From the NCBI RefSeq assembly GCF_021172065.1, contig NZ_CP087880.1:3262583-3326582 (forward strand): a stretch of DNA of 64,000 bases, read 5' to 3'. The stretch's first letter is position 1; each line of letters starts with the position of its first letter. A program made the translations under genes and the position numbers. Below are positions 14,555 through 22,890 of the stretch, in pieces. The notes beneath the pieces are model-generated. The model searched no databases. It was given only the letters and a program-made list of their open reading frames with translations, and was not told where the DNA came from. This stretch comes from Pseudocitrobacter corydidari (GTDB taxonomy: Bacteria > Pseudomonadota > Gammaproteobacteria > Enterobacterales > Enterobacteriaceae).

Positions 14555-16693
14555 ATGACACCGCATGTGATGAAACGCGATGGCTGTAAAGTGCCGTTCA
14601 AATCAGAGCGCATCCAGGAAGCTATCCTGCGTGCCGCTAAAGCAGCGGGAGTCGATGACGCAGACTATTGCGCCACCGTCGCGGCAATCGTAAGCGAGCT
14701 GATGAAAGGCCGCAGCCAGGTTGATATCAACGAGATCCAGACCGCGGTTGAAAACCAGCTGATGTCTGGCCCGTACAAGCAGTTGGCGCGCGCCTATATC
14801 GAATATCGCCATGACCGCGACAGCCAGCGTGAAAAGCGTGGCCGCCTGAACCAAGAGATTCGCGGCCTGGTTGAGCAGACCAACTCGGCGCTGCTCAATG
14901 AAAACGCCAACAAAGACAGTAAAGTGATCCCAACCCAGCGTGACCTGCTGGCCGGTATCGTCGCGAAACACTACGCCCGTCAGCACCTGCTGCCGCATGA
15001 CGTGGTGATGGCGCACGAACGTGGTGTTATCCACTATCACGACCTTGATTACTCCCCGTTCTTCCCGATGTTCAACTGCATGTTGATCGACCTGAAAGGG
15101 ATGCTGACGCAGGGCTTTAAAATGGGTAACGCGGAAATCGAGCCGCCGAAATCCATCTCTACCGCAACGGCCGTTACCGCGCAGATCATCGCGCAGGTTG
15201 CCAGCCACATTTATGGCGGCACCACCATCAACCGTATTGATGAAGTCCTGGCCCCGTTCGTGACCGCCAGCTTCAATAAACATCGCCAGACCGCTGAAGA
15301 GTGGCAGATTCCGGACGCCGAAGGCTACGCCCATTCCCGTACGGAAAAAGAGTGCTACGACGCCTTCCAGTCGCTGGAATATGAAGTCAACACGCTGCAT
15401 ACCGCCAACGGCCAAACGCCGTTCGTCACCTTCGGCTTTGGCCTCGGCACCAGCTGGGAATCGCGCCTGATTCAGCAGTCCATTCTGCGTAATCGTATTG
15501 CGGGCCTCGGCAAAAACCGTAAAACCGCCGTGTTCCCGAAACTGGTGTTCGCTATCCGCGACGGCCTGAACCACAAACCGGGCGATGCTAACTACGACAT
15601 CAAACAGCTGGCGCTGGAATGCGCGAGCAAGCGCATGTATCCGGACATCCTGAACTACGACCAGGTCGTGAAAGTGACTGGTTCGTTCAAAACCCCGATG
15701 GGCTGCCGCAGCTTCCTCGGCGTGTGGGAAAACGAAAACGGCGAGCAGATCCACGATGGCCGCAACAACCTCGGCGTCATCAGCCTGAACCTGCCGCGCA
15801 TCGCGCTGGAAGCCAAAGGCAATGAAGACGCGTTCTGGAAACTGCTGGACGAACGTCTGGTGTTGGCGCGTAAAGCGCTGATGACGCGCATCGCGCGTCT
15901 GGAAGGCGTGAAAGCGCGCGTGGCCCCGATCCTGTATATGGAAGGCGCGTGTGGCGTGCGTTTGCAGGCTGACGATGACGTTTCTGAAATCTTCAAAAAC
16001 GGTCGTGCGTCTATCTCGCTGGGCTATATCGGTATTCACGAAACCATCAACGCGCTGTTTGGTAATCAGCACGTATACGACAGCGAAGCCCTGCGCGCGA
16101 AAGGTGTGGCGATCGTTGAGCGTCTGCGCCAGGCCGTTGACCAGTGGAAAGAGGAAACCGGCTACGGCTTCAGCCTCTACAGCACACCAAGTGAAAACCT
16201 GTGTGATCGTTTCTGCCGCCTCGACACCGCTGAATTCGGCGTGGTAGCTGGCGTCACCGATAAAGGCTACTACACCAACAGCTTCCACTTAGACGTTGAG
16301 AAAAAAGTTAACCCTTACGACAAAATCGACTTTGAAGCCCCGTACCCGCCGCTGGCGAACGGCGGTTTCATTTGCTACGGCGAGTACCCGAACATTCAGC
16401 ACAACCTGAAAGCGCTGGAAGATGTCTGGGATTACAGCTACCAGCACGTGCCGTACTACGGCACCAACACGCCGATCGATGAATGCTATGAGTGCGGCTT
16501 CACCGGTGAGTTCGAGTGTACCAGCAAAGGCTTCACCTGCCCGAAATGTGGTAACCATGACGCCTCCCGCGTGTCGGTCACCCGCCGCGTGTGCGGTTAC
16601 TTAGGCAGCCCGGATGCGCGTCCGTTTAACGCCGGTAAGCAGGAAGAAGTGAAACGCCGCGTGAAACATCTCGGCAACGGGCAGATAGGTTAA
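14555..16693 (+). CDS. nrdD: Anaerobic ribonucleoside-triphosphate reductase (class III)
   Basis: Reduces ribonucleoside triphosphates to deoxyribonucleotides in the absence of oxygen, using a glycyl radical and formate. The 712-residue protein equals E. coli NrdD: an N-terminal ATP-cone (about 3-95, VMKRDGCKVPFKSERI), the ten-stranded barrel, four zinc cysteines (CYECG and CPKCG near 543-564), and the radical glycine G681 in RRVCGYLGSPDARPF. The ATG at 14555 gives the E. coli N-terminus; a frame from 14447 runs through the leader and is rejected. Activated by NrdG, encoded after a REP element. Confidence 0.98.
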   Translation: MTPHVMKRDGCKVPFKSERIQEAILRAAKAAGVDDADYCATVAAIVSELMKGRSQVDINEIQTAVENQLMSGPYKQLARAYIEYRHDRDSQREKRGRLNQEIRGLVEQTNSALLNENANKDSKVIPTQRDLLAGIVAKHYARQHLLPHDVVMAHERGVIHYHDLDYSPFFPMFNCMLIDLKGMLTQGFKMGNAEIEPPKSISTATAVTAQIIAQVASHIYGGTTINRIDEVLAPFVTASFNKHRQTAEEWQIPDAEGYAHSRTEKECYDAFQSLEYEVNTLHTANGQTPFVTFGFGLGTSWESRLIQQSILRNRIAGLGKNRKTAVFPKLVFAIRDGLNHKPGDANYDIKQLALECASKRMYPDILNYDQVVKVTGSFKTPMGCRSFLGVWENENGEQIHDGRNNLGVISLNLPRIALEAKGNEDAFWKLLDERLVLARKALMTRIARLEGVKARVAPILYMEGACGVRLQADDDVSEIFKNGRASISLGYIGIHETINALFGNQHVYDSEALRAKGVAIVERLRQAVDQWKEETGYGFSLYSTPSENLCDRFCRLDTAEFGVVAGVTDKGYYTNSFHLDVEKKVNPYDKIDFEAPYPPLANGGFICYGEYPNIQHNLKALEDVWDYSYQHVPYYGTNTPIDECYECGFTGEFECTSKGFTCPKCGNHDASRVSVTRRVCGYLGSPDARPFNAGKQEEVKRRVKHLGNGQIG

Positions 16694-16710
16694 TCCTCTG
16701 CGGTTTTATG

Positions 16711-16779
16711 CCCGGTGGCGCTACGCTTACCGGGCCTACACTCTCTGTAGGCCGGATAAGGCGCAGCCGCCATCCGGCA
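16711..16779. repeat. REP/BIME between nrdD and nrdG
   Basis: Two inverted REP units (CCCGGTGGCGCTACGC ... and GTAGGCCGGATAAGG ... CATCCGGC) occupy the 98-bp gap inside the nrdDG operon, ending 12 bp before nrdG. Confidence 0.9.
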
Positions 16780-16791
16780 TGGCAAACAACC

Positions 16792-17256
16792 ATGAATTAC
16801 CATCAGTACTACCCCGTCGATATCGTCAATGGCCCCGGCACACGCTGCACGCTGTTTGTGGCAGGTTGCGTTCACGAATGCCCCGGCTGCTATAACAAAA
16901 GCACCTGGCGCGTGAATTCAGGCATGCCATTCACCACCGAAATGGCCGACCGCATCATCGCCGATCTCAACGACACGCGCGTGAAACGTCAGGGCATTTC
17001 ACTCTCCGGCGGCGACCCGCTGCATCCGCAAAACGTGCCCGAGATCCTCAAGCTGGTCAAACGCATCCATGCGGAATGCCAGGGGAAGGATATCTGGGTG
17101 TGGACCGGCTACAAACTGGACGAGCTAAACGCCGCGCAAATGGAGGTGGTCAACCTCATCAACGTGCTGGTTGACGGTAAGTTTGTGCAGGATTTAAAAG
17201 ACCCGGCACTTATCTGGCGCGGCAGCAGCAATCAGGTGGTGCACCACCTGCGCTAG
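16792..17256 (+). CDS. nrdG: Anaerobic ribonucleotide reductase activase (radical SAM)
   Basis: Uses S-adenosylmethionine and a [4Fe-4S] cluster to generate the glycyl radical on NrdD. The 154-residue protein has the cluster motif CX3CX2C at C26, C30 and C33 (CVHECPGC) and the SAM-binding GGDPL. The ATG at 16792 gives the E. coli N-terminus MNYHQYYPVD; a longer frame from 16708 would translate the REP element. No strong Shine-Dalgarno is visible because the REP unit ends right before the start, so expression may be low relative to nrdD. Confidence 0.97.
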   Translation: MNYHQYYPVDIVNGPGTRCTLFVAGCVHECPGCYNKSTWRVNSGMPFTTEMADRIIADLNDTRVKRQGISLSGGDPLHPQNVPEILKLVKRIHAECQGKDIWVWTGYKLDELNAAQMEVVNLINVLVDGKFVQDLKDPALIWRGSSNQVVHHLR

Positions 17257-17543
17257 TCTTCAAGCCGTTTGTCAGCATCCTGATAAACGGCAGATTTCTC
17301 CCGCTTGCCAATCGCTATCACCAGTACCGTGACCTGGGCCTCTTGCACCTGGTAAACCAGCCTGAACCCGGAAGCCTTTAGTTTGATTTTGTAGCAATCG
17401 GGAAACGTTCGTAACCTGTCAGCTTCATTGCGCGGATGAAGCAAAACTACCTTCAGTTTCTTTTTAAATTGCTCCCGGACAGTAGCACCTAACTTTTGCC
17501 ACTCTTTTAACGCCCTCGGGTCAAAGGCCAGTTCATAGATCAT
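17253..17543 (-). CDS. RelE-type toxin (mRNA interferase)
   Basis: A 96-residue protein of the RelE/ParE superfamily, close to E. coli RelE (ALKEWQKLGATVREQFKKKL, PDCYKIKLKASGFRLVYQV, AIGKREKSAVYQDA). RelE cleaves mRNA in the ribosomal A site; the basic residues and C-terminal tyrosine (VYQDADKRL) fit this activity. The start at 17543 is nested in the antitoxin 3' end (11-bp overlap), the usual coupling of relBE pairs. A longer frame to 17615 lies wholly within the antitoxin gene and is rejected. It ends 4 bases inside the nrdG 3' end on the opposite strand. Confidence 0.92.
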   Translation of the reverse strand: MIYELAFDPRALKEWQKLGATVREQFKKKLKVVLLHPRNEADRLRTFPDCYKIKLKASGFRLVYQVQEAQVTVLVIAIGKREKSAVYQDADKRLED

Positions 17544-17775
17544 CCAACCTGACCTTAACGGCCTCTTGCGGAGCGGCCAATCTTTCCCTGACAGAATGCA
17601 GCAGCGCTTCTTCACTGTCGCTGATGGTGACGTTTTTTACCGGCATCCGCCCATTATCCGCCAAATACTGAAACAGTAATCGCACAGCTTCCGTGGGAGT
17701 GATGTTGAGTTTTTCCAGCACGGCGTATGCCTCTTTTTTGAGTTGATCGTCAAGTCTGACGTTGATGGTCGCCAT
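17533..17775 (-). CDS. RelB-type antitoxin
   Basis: An 80-residue ribbon-helix-helix antitoxin (ATINVRLDDQLKKEAYAVLEKL, then TPTEAVRLLFQYLADNGRMP) that should bind the RelE-type toxin through its C-terminal part (EALLHSVRERLAAPQEA) and repress its own promoter. ATG 17775 is preceded by CTGGAGG; an in-frame ATG at 17808 lies within the operator palindrome and is unlikely. Genes of this family are mobile, and the pair sits exactly at the junction between nrdG and the accessory sugar cluster. Confidence 0.92.
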   Translation of the reverse strand: MATINVRLDDQLKKEAYAVLEKLNITPTEAVRLLFQYLADNGRMPVKNVTISDSEEALLHSVRERLAAPQEAVKVRLDDL

Positions 17776-17797
17776 TGTGCCTCCAGAAAAAGAAAAA

Positions 17798-17830
17798 GTG
17801 TAATGCATTATAGCATTACACTCGCATTAC
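17798..17830 (-). promoter_or_regulatory. Toxin-antitoxin operator and promoter
   Basis: Nine-base inverted repeat GTGTAATGC / GCATTACAC (17798-17806, 17813-17821) with a third half-site GCATTAC at 17824-17830. The 6 bp in the palindrome centre read TATAAT on the minus strand, so the -10 lies within the operator and repressor binding would block polymerase. Confidence 0.8.
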
Positions 17831-17852
17831 ATTCGATTCTGGAAAATGCCTC

Positions 17853-19766
17853 TCAAAACCGGCTCACACACTCCATTGCCACGGTTTTAAACTCCGCAAA
17901 ATCCCGGCAGGTGCACAACCGTGCCATTGCGCGTTCGCGCAGGAAGGTGACAAAAATATCGTAGATCGCCATCGCCTCTTCATATTCACGTTTGCTGATC
18001 GCGAGCAGGAAGATGACGTGCGCGGTTTCCTCGCCCCACGCAATTCCCTGCGGTGCCAGCACCGTGTAGACCACCGTTTTTTGTGCCAGCAATCCCAGGG
18101 CGTGAGGCAGCGCGATGCCGTCGCCAAGCATGGTGCTGACGATGGCTTCACGCTCCACAACTGAAGAGTGGAACTCGGCGTCAACAAAGCCTTCTTCATG
18201 AAGCTGAGCGCAAAGTTCGCTAAATAAGGTCTGTTGGTCGATATCGCCGTCGATAATGCGAAAATGCGCGGCATCGAAATATTTGTTCAGCATCCATGGA
18301 CGCGTGCGGTCCACCAGCACCAGTTTGCCGATTTGTTCAAGCTGGAACTCGGTCGGGAACGGGGCGATGGTCACCACCGGTTTATCTTTTTCGTTGATGC
18401 GGGCGGTCGAGATAACAAAGTCTTCGCTGATGCTCTCCCGCTGTTCGTAATCGCGCAGCGAGAGCACATCGGTCACTTCAATCTGTGGATATTTACGCTG
18501 CAACACCGCTTCAATCATGCGCACCATCGCCGTGCTGGTGTCGCACACCAGCAGGACACGCGGCTGGCGCTGATAGCCGATGTTGTAGTGCCGCTCCAGC
18601 CCGACGCCGATGTGCAGCACCAGGAAACCAACTTCGTTTTCACTGATGGTGTACGGTGTGTATTTTCCCCAGCTCGACACCGCCGCCAGGGTCATGTCCC
18701 ACGCCATCGGGTAGTGCTGTTTGATGTTATCCAGCAGCGGGTTGGGGATCATGATTTGATAACGCACGCGGGTGATCATGGTTTTGATGTGGGTGAGCAA
18801 GTCCGCGTGCAGCTGGTCGTCGTTTTGCAGATTGTAGTTATAGTGGCTGTTGATGTAGCTGAGAATGTAGTTCACCAGCGCTTCGGCATCGTCGGCGCTG
18901 ATGGCGCTTGGCGAAACCTGCTGCGTCTGACGCGCGGAGATATGCACGCACAACCAGGCTTTCTCCGAGTCGGCCAGCGGTTTGCCCGCCAGCTTCTGTA
19001 TGGCCGCCGCGATATCGCGCGCCGCTTCGCGCACATTCTGCGATACCTCTTCTTCCGCCGCGAACTCTGCCAGCGGGAAACCTTCGCTAATGCGGCGTAC
19101 CGCCACCGCGCAGTAAAGACGAATGAAGCGTTCACCTTCGTCGGTCAGGCGAATCGCGTGGCGGGTGAGCGTTTCCTGCAACGTCGCGGTAAGCGATGTG
19201 ATTGCCCCCGCATTGAGCGCTTCCGCCATCAGTTGGACATTAAACCCTTCCTGCTGCGGCAGTTCCCAAAGGATATCCGTCAGGCAGGCGCGAATAGAGA
19301 CTTCACTGCCAAACAGCTTCATGCCGTGGCGCGGGCGCGTCTCCAGCGTCAACTGGTAACGCTGAAAACGTTCGCGCACGGCGATCATGTCATTTTGCAG
19401 CGTGGCGCGGCTGACAAACCACTCATCCGCCAGGTCTTCCAGCTTGAGTGAAAACGCGGATGTCAGAAAGCGCACCGCCAGTGAATGCTCGCGCTCGCTT
19501 GCCGTACGCGGAATTCGTAGCGTGCTCGGCGCGCTCTCTTCCAGTTTTTGATAGCGATTCGGGTCGCTGATATTGAGCTGATAGCCGCTGCCGCGCGTAA
19601 GCGTAAACTGCGCCCCGTAGCTCGCCAGCAAGGCATTAAGCGCCGTGATATCGGCGCGAACGGTACGGGTGGAAACGGACAACCGTGCAGCCAGCTCATC
19701 CTGCGGCAAAACTTCGTTTTGCAGTAAATTGAACAGTTGGGCTAAACGTTGGTTGGGGAATCGCAC
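17853..19766 (-). CDS. PRD-containing transcriptional regulator with EIIB and EIIA domains (MtlR/LicR/BglG type)
   Basis: A 637-residue PTS-responsive regulator. Order: N-terminal helix-turn-helix (about 5-62, LPQDELAARLSVSTRTVRAD), a second HTH-like segment (about 95-150), PRD1 (about 185-285, VHISARQ with H275), PRD2 (about 295-395, H320 and H385 in VLHIGVG), an EIIB-like domain with cysteine C408 (RVLLVCDTSTAMV), and a C-terminal EIIA domain with H555 (GIALPHA). Such proteins are DNA-binding activators controlled by phosphorylation. The GTG start at 19766 has AAGGAAAC 5 bases upstream. It likely governs the catabolic cluster ahead of it; the lactonase gene starts transcription in the same direction 21 bp upstream of this gene. 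Confidence 0.9.
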   Translation of the reverse strand: MRFPNQRLAQLFNLLQNEVLPQDELAARLSVSTRTVRADITALNALLASYGAQFTLTRGSGYQLNISDPNRYQKLEESAPSTLRIPRTASEREHSLAVRFLTSAFSLKLEDLADEWFVSRATLQNDMIAVRERFQRYQLTLETRPRHGMKLFGSEVSIRACLTDILWELPQQEGFNVQLMAEALNAGAITSLTATLQETLTRHAIRLTDEGERFIRLYCAVAVRRISEGFPLAEFAAEEEVSQNVREAARDIAAAIQKLAGKPLADSEKAWLCVHISARQTQQVSPSAISADDAEALVNYILSYINSHYNYNLQNDDQLHADLLTHIKTMITRVRYQIMIPNPLLDNIKQHYPMAWDMTLAAVSSWGKYTPYTISENEVGFLVLHIGVGLERHYNIGYQRQPRVLLVCDTSTAMVRMIEAVLQRKYPQIEVTDVLSLRDYEQRESISEDFVISTARINEKDKPVVTIAPFPTEFQLEQIGKLVLVDRTRPWMLNKYFDAAHFRIIDGDIDQQTLFSELCAQLHEEGFVDAEFHSSVVEREAIVSTMLGDGIALPHALGLLAQKTVVYTVLAPQGIAWGEETAHVIFLLAISKREYEEAMAIYDIFVTFLRERAMARLCTCRDFAEFKTVAMECVSRF

Positions 19767-19786
19767 GTCAGTTTCCTTATTACGCC

Positions 19787-20938
19787 TCAGGGGTTAAACG
19801 AAATCACCATCTGTGATGGGCTGCCGACCGATGTGTATTCGGGGACAAACGTCAGCGTGCCATCGTCAGGCGCGACGCGAAAACGGGTGATGTTATCGCT
19901 GCGCTGATTCATCACGTACAGCCAGCGGCCCGCGCTATCCAGCGTCAGGCTGCGCGGGTAGTCGCCTCGCGTCCATATATTATCATTTTGAATCAATGAA
20001 CCGTCATTCATAACCGTGAAGTGAGCAATACTGTTGTGCAGACGGTTGGCAACATAGAGCTGTTTTCCGTCCGCGCTGATTGCCAGCCCGGCGGCGAAGC
20101 TGGTTCCCTGATACGCTTTCGGCAGCGACGATACCGTTTTCCCTTCCTGGAGTTGCCCGGTTGCGGCATCCAGACGGTAATGCGTCAGCGTGGAAGACTC
20201 TTCGTTGATCAACCAAAGCCCATCGCCTTTTGCTGTAAACACAAAATGACGCGGCCCCGCGCCCGGCGACGACGCATTGATAAATGGCGGCGTGTTGGGG
20301 ATCAACTTGCCGTTCTTTTCATCCAGCCGATACTGGTAGATCCGATCAAGGCCCAGGTCGGTAGAAAAAACGTATTTCCCGCTGGGATCGGCGGCGATCA
20401 TGTGGGCATGTGGGCCGTTATGATCGCTGGCGGCAAAGCTGCCTTTGACCGCAGCCGCCGGTTTTACGGCGCCCGGCTCGCCCGCATCCTGATGAAAATC
20501 GCTGGCCTCCGCCAGACTGCCATCAGCTTTCACCGGCAACATCGCCACGGAGCCGCTGACGTAATTCGCCACCAGCAGATGCTTTCCGCCAGGCGTCAAC
20601 GAGAGATACACCGGGCCTGCGCCGCCGGATGAAACCTGATTCAGCTCATGGAGTGCGCCCTTCTCATCCACCCGCAGCGCCTGCACCACACCCTTCTCTT
20701 CTTCGCTTGCGACATACAGGGTTTTGCCATCGGCAGAGACGATAAGCTGCGCGGCATTGGGCAACGTGCTGACCAGCGTTTTGTCGCTTAACGCCCCGGT
20801 TTGGCTGTCGAGGGTAAAGCGGTACACACCTTCGCCGTTGGGGTTGTAGGTGCCCACCCACGCGTATTGCGTCTGCGCGATGGCGGTGGTGGCAAGCAGA
20901 GAAAGTGAAGCAACAAGCAGGTGGCGGGATGGGTACAT
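19787..20938 (-). CDS. Secreted lactonase-family beta-propeller protein
   Basis: A 383-residue protein with a clear Sec signal peptide (residues 1-21, cleavage about AIA/QTQ) and seven repeats typical of the lactonase family PF10282 (6-phosphogluconolactonase Pgl/YbhE fold), with blade motifs such as LIVSADGKTLYVAS, LLVANYVSGSVAMLPV and PSGKYVFSTDLGLDRIYQY. Unlike cytoplasmic Pgl it should act in the periplasm. Embedded in the sugar-acid cluster, it may open a sugar lactone before uptake; this is inference, since some propellers of this family have no shown activity. ATG 20938 is preceded by AAGGAG. Confidence 0.85.
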   Translation of the reverse strand: MYPSRHLLVASLSLLATTAIAQTQYAWVGTYNPNGEGVYRFTLDSQTGALSDKTLVSTLPNAAQLIVSADGKTLYVASEEEKGVVQALRVDEKGALHELNQVSSGGAGPVYLSLTPGGKHLLVANYVSGSVAMLPVKADGSLAEASDFHQDAGEPGAVKPAAAVKGSFAASDHNGPHAHMIAADPSGKYVFSTDLGLDRIYQYRLDEKNGKLIPNTPPFINASSPGAGPRHFVFTAKGDGLWLINEESSTLTHYRLDAATGQLQEGKTVSSLPKAYQGTSFAAGLAISADGKQLYVANRLHNSIAHFTVMNDGSLIQNDNIWTRGDYPRSLTLDSAGRWLYVMNQRSDNITRFRVAPDDGTLTFVPEYTSVGSPSQMVISFNP

Positions 20939-20961
20939 GGTGGCTCCTTACGAGATAGGTT

Positions 20962-21032
20962 GTCGGATGGCGCTAACGCTTATCCGACCTACGAATCAAC
21001 GCGTAGGCCCGATAAGCGAAGCGCCATCGGGC
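20962..21032. repeat. REP/BIME between lactonase and aldolase genes
   Basis: Two inverted REP units (GTCGGATGGCGCTAACGC ... and GTAGGCCCGATAAGCG ... CATCGGGC) fill the gap between the aldolase stop and the lactonase gene. Confidence 0.88.
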
Positions 21033-21034
21033 GC

Positions 21035-21775
21035 TTACTTCACTAACGCCTTCGTCATCTCCAGCAGCGCGCGCACGTCGTCCGGGCGAGTGTTGCCGCT
21101 GGCTTTATCAATAATAGAACTGTAGATGTGTGGGATGATTTTGCTTACGCCCGCATCGAGGGCAATTTTCAGGATCTCGCTGAAGTTCTCCAGATCGATC
21201 CCACCCGTTGGCTCCAGCCAGAAGTCGTGACGTGCGCAGGCTTCCGCTACCGCTTTGTATTCCTCACGACACTTCAGGCCGCCCATCGGGAAGTATTTGA
21301 TTGAGCTGCCGCCCATATCTTTCAGCAGGGCAATCGCCGTTTCGACCGGCACGATGCCGTCCGGCGCGGTGCTGCTCAGCGGCCCGGTGGAGATTTTCAC
21401 CATGCCCGGCGTGCCGGTTGGTGAGACCAGACCGTTCACCACGGTGTCGTTCTGCCCCAGCAGCGCGCGGCTGGTAGCCACACCGGTAAAGACCTGGTTG
21501 ACGTGCTGCGGCTGCACTTCAGCGGAAATCGCGCTGACCATTGCCGACTGATTCGGGTCGCCCGCGCCCAGACCTACGGAGAGCGCATTATCAATCCGCG
21601 CCGCGTAGTCACGCATATCCGCCACCGCGCTGGCCACGTCCGGGTAATTTTTGGAGAGCACGCCCACCAGCACATGACCTTCCGCCGCTTCATAAATCTC
21701 GCTGGCGTTCTCTTTGCTGCCAGCCAGTACATTCAGGCAGACGCGGTCACGGTAAAAGTTTGGGGTCAGTTTCAT
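21035..21775 (-). CDS. 2-keto-3-deoxy-6-phosphogluconate-type aldolase (DgaF family)
   Basis: A 246-residue protein of the DgaF/KDGP aldolase family (PF07071), which in Salmonella D-glucosaminate breakdown cleaves 2-keto-3-deoxygluconate 6-phosphate to pyruvate and glyceraldehyde 3-phosphate. Family marks include VGVLSKNYPD, the GAGDPNQSAMV loop, GTPGMVKISTGP, and GGSSIKYFPMGGL, where K160 is the probable Schiff-base lysine. It overlaps the upstream ammonia-lyase gene by 4 bases (ATGA), so translation is coupled. Reaction assigned from the family and the neighbouring DgaE homologue. Confidence 0.88.
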   Translation of the reverse strand: MKLTPNFYRDRVCLNVLAGSKENASEIYEAAEGHVLVGVLSKNYPDVASAVADMRDYAARIDNALSVGLGAGDPNQSAMVSAISAEVQPQHVNQVFTGVATSRALLGQNDTVVNGLVSPTGTPGMVKISTGPLSSTAPDGIVPVETAIALLKDMGGSSIKYFPMGGLKCREEYKAVAEACARHDFWLEPTGGIDLENFSEILKIALDAGVSKIIPHIYSSIIDKASGNTRPDDVRALLEMTKALVK

Positions 21776-22890
21776 GCGTTAATCTCCTGTTTGATCACTT
21801 CAGCAATACGGCGGGCAACAATGTCCAGCTGCGCCTGGTCGACGCTGCGCACGTCGGCTTCGATAATGCCTTCGTTGGCTTTGTAGCCACGGAAGTAGAT
21901 GGCGTATTGGCCCTGCTTGAGCGCATCGACCAGCTCGCCCGTGCCAATGCCGGTGACGGCTTCATCGAATTTAATTTCGGTACGCGCGATGTCGCGCCCG
22001 GCGCTATCCCAGACCACGCGAGCAGACACACCGTTGAGCGTATTCAGTGCGTCGATAAACGGCGTCATCTTCGCCACCATCTCCGCGCCGCTCTCTTTCG
22101 TTGCGCTAAGGTAATGTTCAATGGCGCAGGTCAGGCCAAGAATGCCCTCTTTGCCGACTTTCATCGCGCGGCCAATGCCCGCCGACTGGCGTTTTACCCA
22201 CTCAACGTACTGGGTTTTGCCGATCACCAGCCCGCTGGTCGGCCCTTCAATGGCTTTCGCGCCGCTGTAAATCACCAGGTCTGCGCCCGAGCGGTAGTAG
22301 CACTGCAAGTCTTCTTCCGCTGCGGCATCGACAATCAGCGGCAGATTGTGTTTGCGTGCGACAACAACCGCCTGCTCGACGCTGAGCATGCTTTTCTGCA
22401 CGCAGTGGTGCGATTTGATATACAGGATAGCCGCCGTGCGCGGGGTAATTGCCGCCGCCAGCTGTGCTGCGGAACATTCGTTGGCGTAGCCTGCTTCTAC
22501 CAGTTTGCCGCCGCCGAGCGCCACCATGGTGCCCACCGGTGCGCCGAAGTTAACGTTGTGGCCTTTCGGCAGGACGATTTCGTTGTTTTCAACTGGCGTG
22601 ACGTGCAGGTTTTCCAGCAGCCAGTCGCTGTCTTTCACCAGCACCGCCGCCACGGACTGCGCGATGCCTGCCGATGCGCAGGAGACGACCGTCGCCCCTT
22701 CTACATCCAGCAAATTAGCGATGTACGCGCCGGTTTTATTAACCAGGTCTTTCATCTCAAAGTACTGGTTCATGCCGTCCATCGCCGCCTGAACCACTTC
22801 CGGGCGTGGGGTTGAAACACCCAGCGCGGTCATGCGGCCAGAGGTGTTAATCACTTGCTTTAAATTGTATTTCTCAAAAATCGAAGGCAT
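21772..22890 (-). CDS. PLP-dependent ammonia-lyase (DgaE/SelA-like)
   Basis: A 372-residue fold-type I PLP enzyme of the selenocysteine synthase-like DgaE family. Salmonella DgaE removes ammonia from D-glucosaminate 6-phosphate to give 2-keto-3-deoxygluconate 6-phosphate. Motifs: VINTSGRMTALGVSTPRP at the N-terminus, CASAGIAQSVAAVL (about 71-84), LIVDAAAEEDLQ with the PLP aspartate (about 188), and SGAKAIEGPTSG with the probable PLP lysine K212. I chose ATG 22890, since GGGAG lies 8 bases upstream; a GTG at 22899 is possible. The start overlaps the amidohydrolase end by 17 bases. Confidence 0.88.
   Translation of the reverse strand: MPSIFEKYNLKQVINTSGRMTALGVSTPRPEVVQAAMDGMNQYFEMKDLVNKTGAYIANLLDVEGATVVSCASAGIAQSVAAVLVKDSDWLLENLHVTPVENNEIVLPKGHNVNFGAPVGTMVALGGGKLVEAGYANECSAAQLAAAITPRTAAILYIKSHHCVQKSMLSVEQAVVVARKHNLPLIVDAAAEEDLQCYYRSGADLVIYSGAKAIEGPTSGLVIGKTQYVEWVKRQSAGIGRAMKVGKEGILGLTCAIEHYLSATKESGAEMVAKMTPFIDALNTLNGVSARVVWDSAGRDIARTEIKFDEAVTGIGTGELVDALKQGQYAIYFRGYKANEGIIEADVRSVDQAQLDIVARRIAEVIKQEINA

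Noticed and set aside
14603..16288. 561-codon open frame antisense to nrdD
   Set aside because: It mirrors a fully conserved gene; the residue mix (His/Arg/Val/Phe-rich) is typical of antisense frames in GC-rich coding DNA, with no motif or ribosome site.
18234..19451. 405-codon open frame antisense to the PRD regulator
   Set aside because: Same antisense pattern; the regulator's domains are intact on the other strand.
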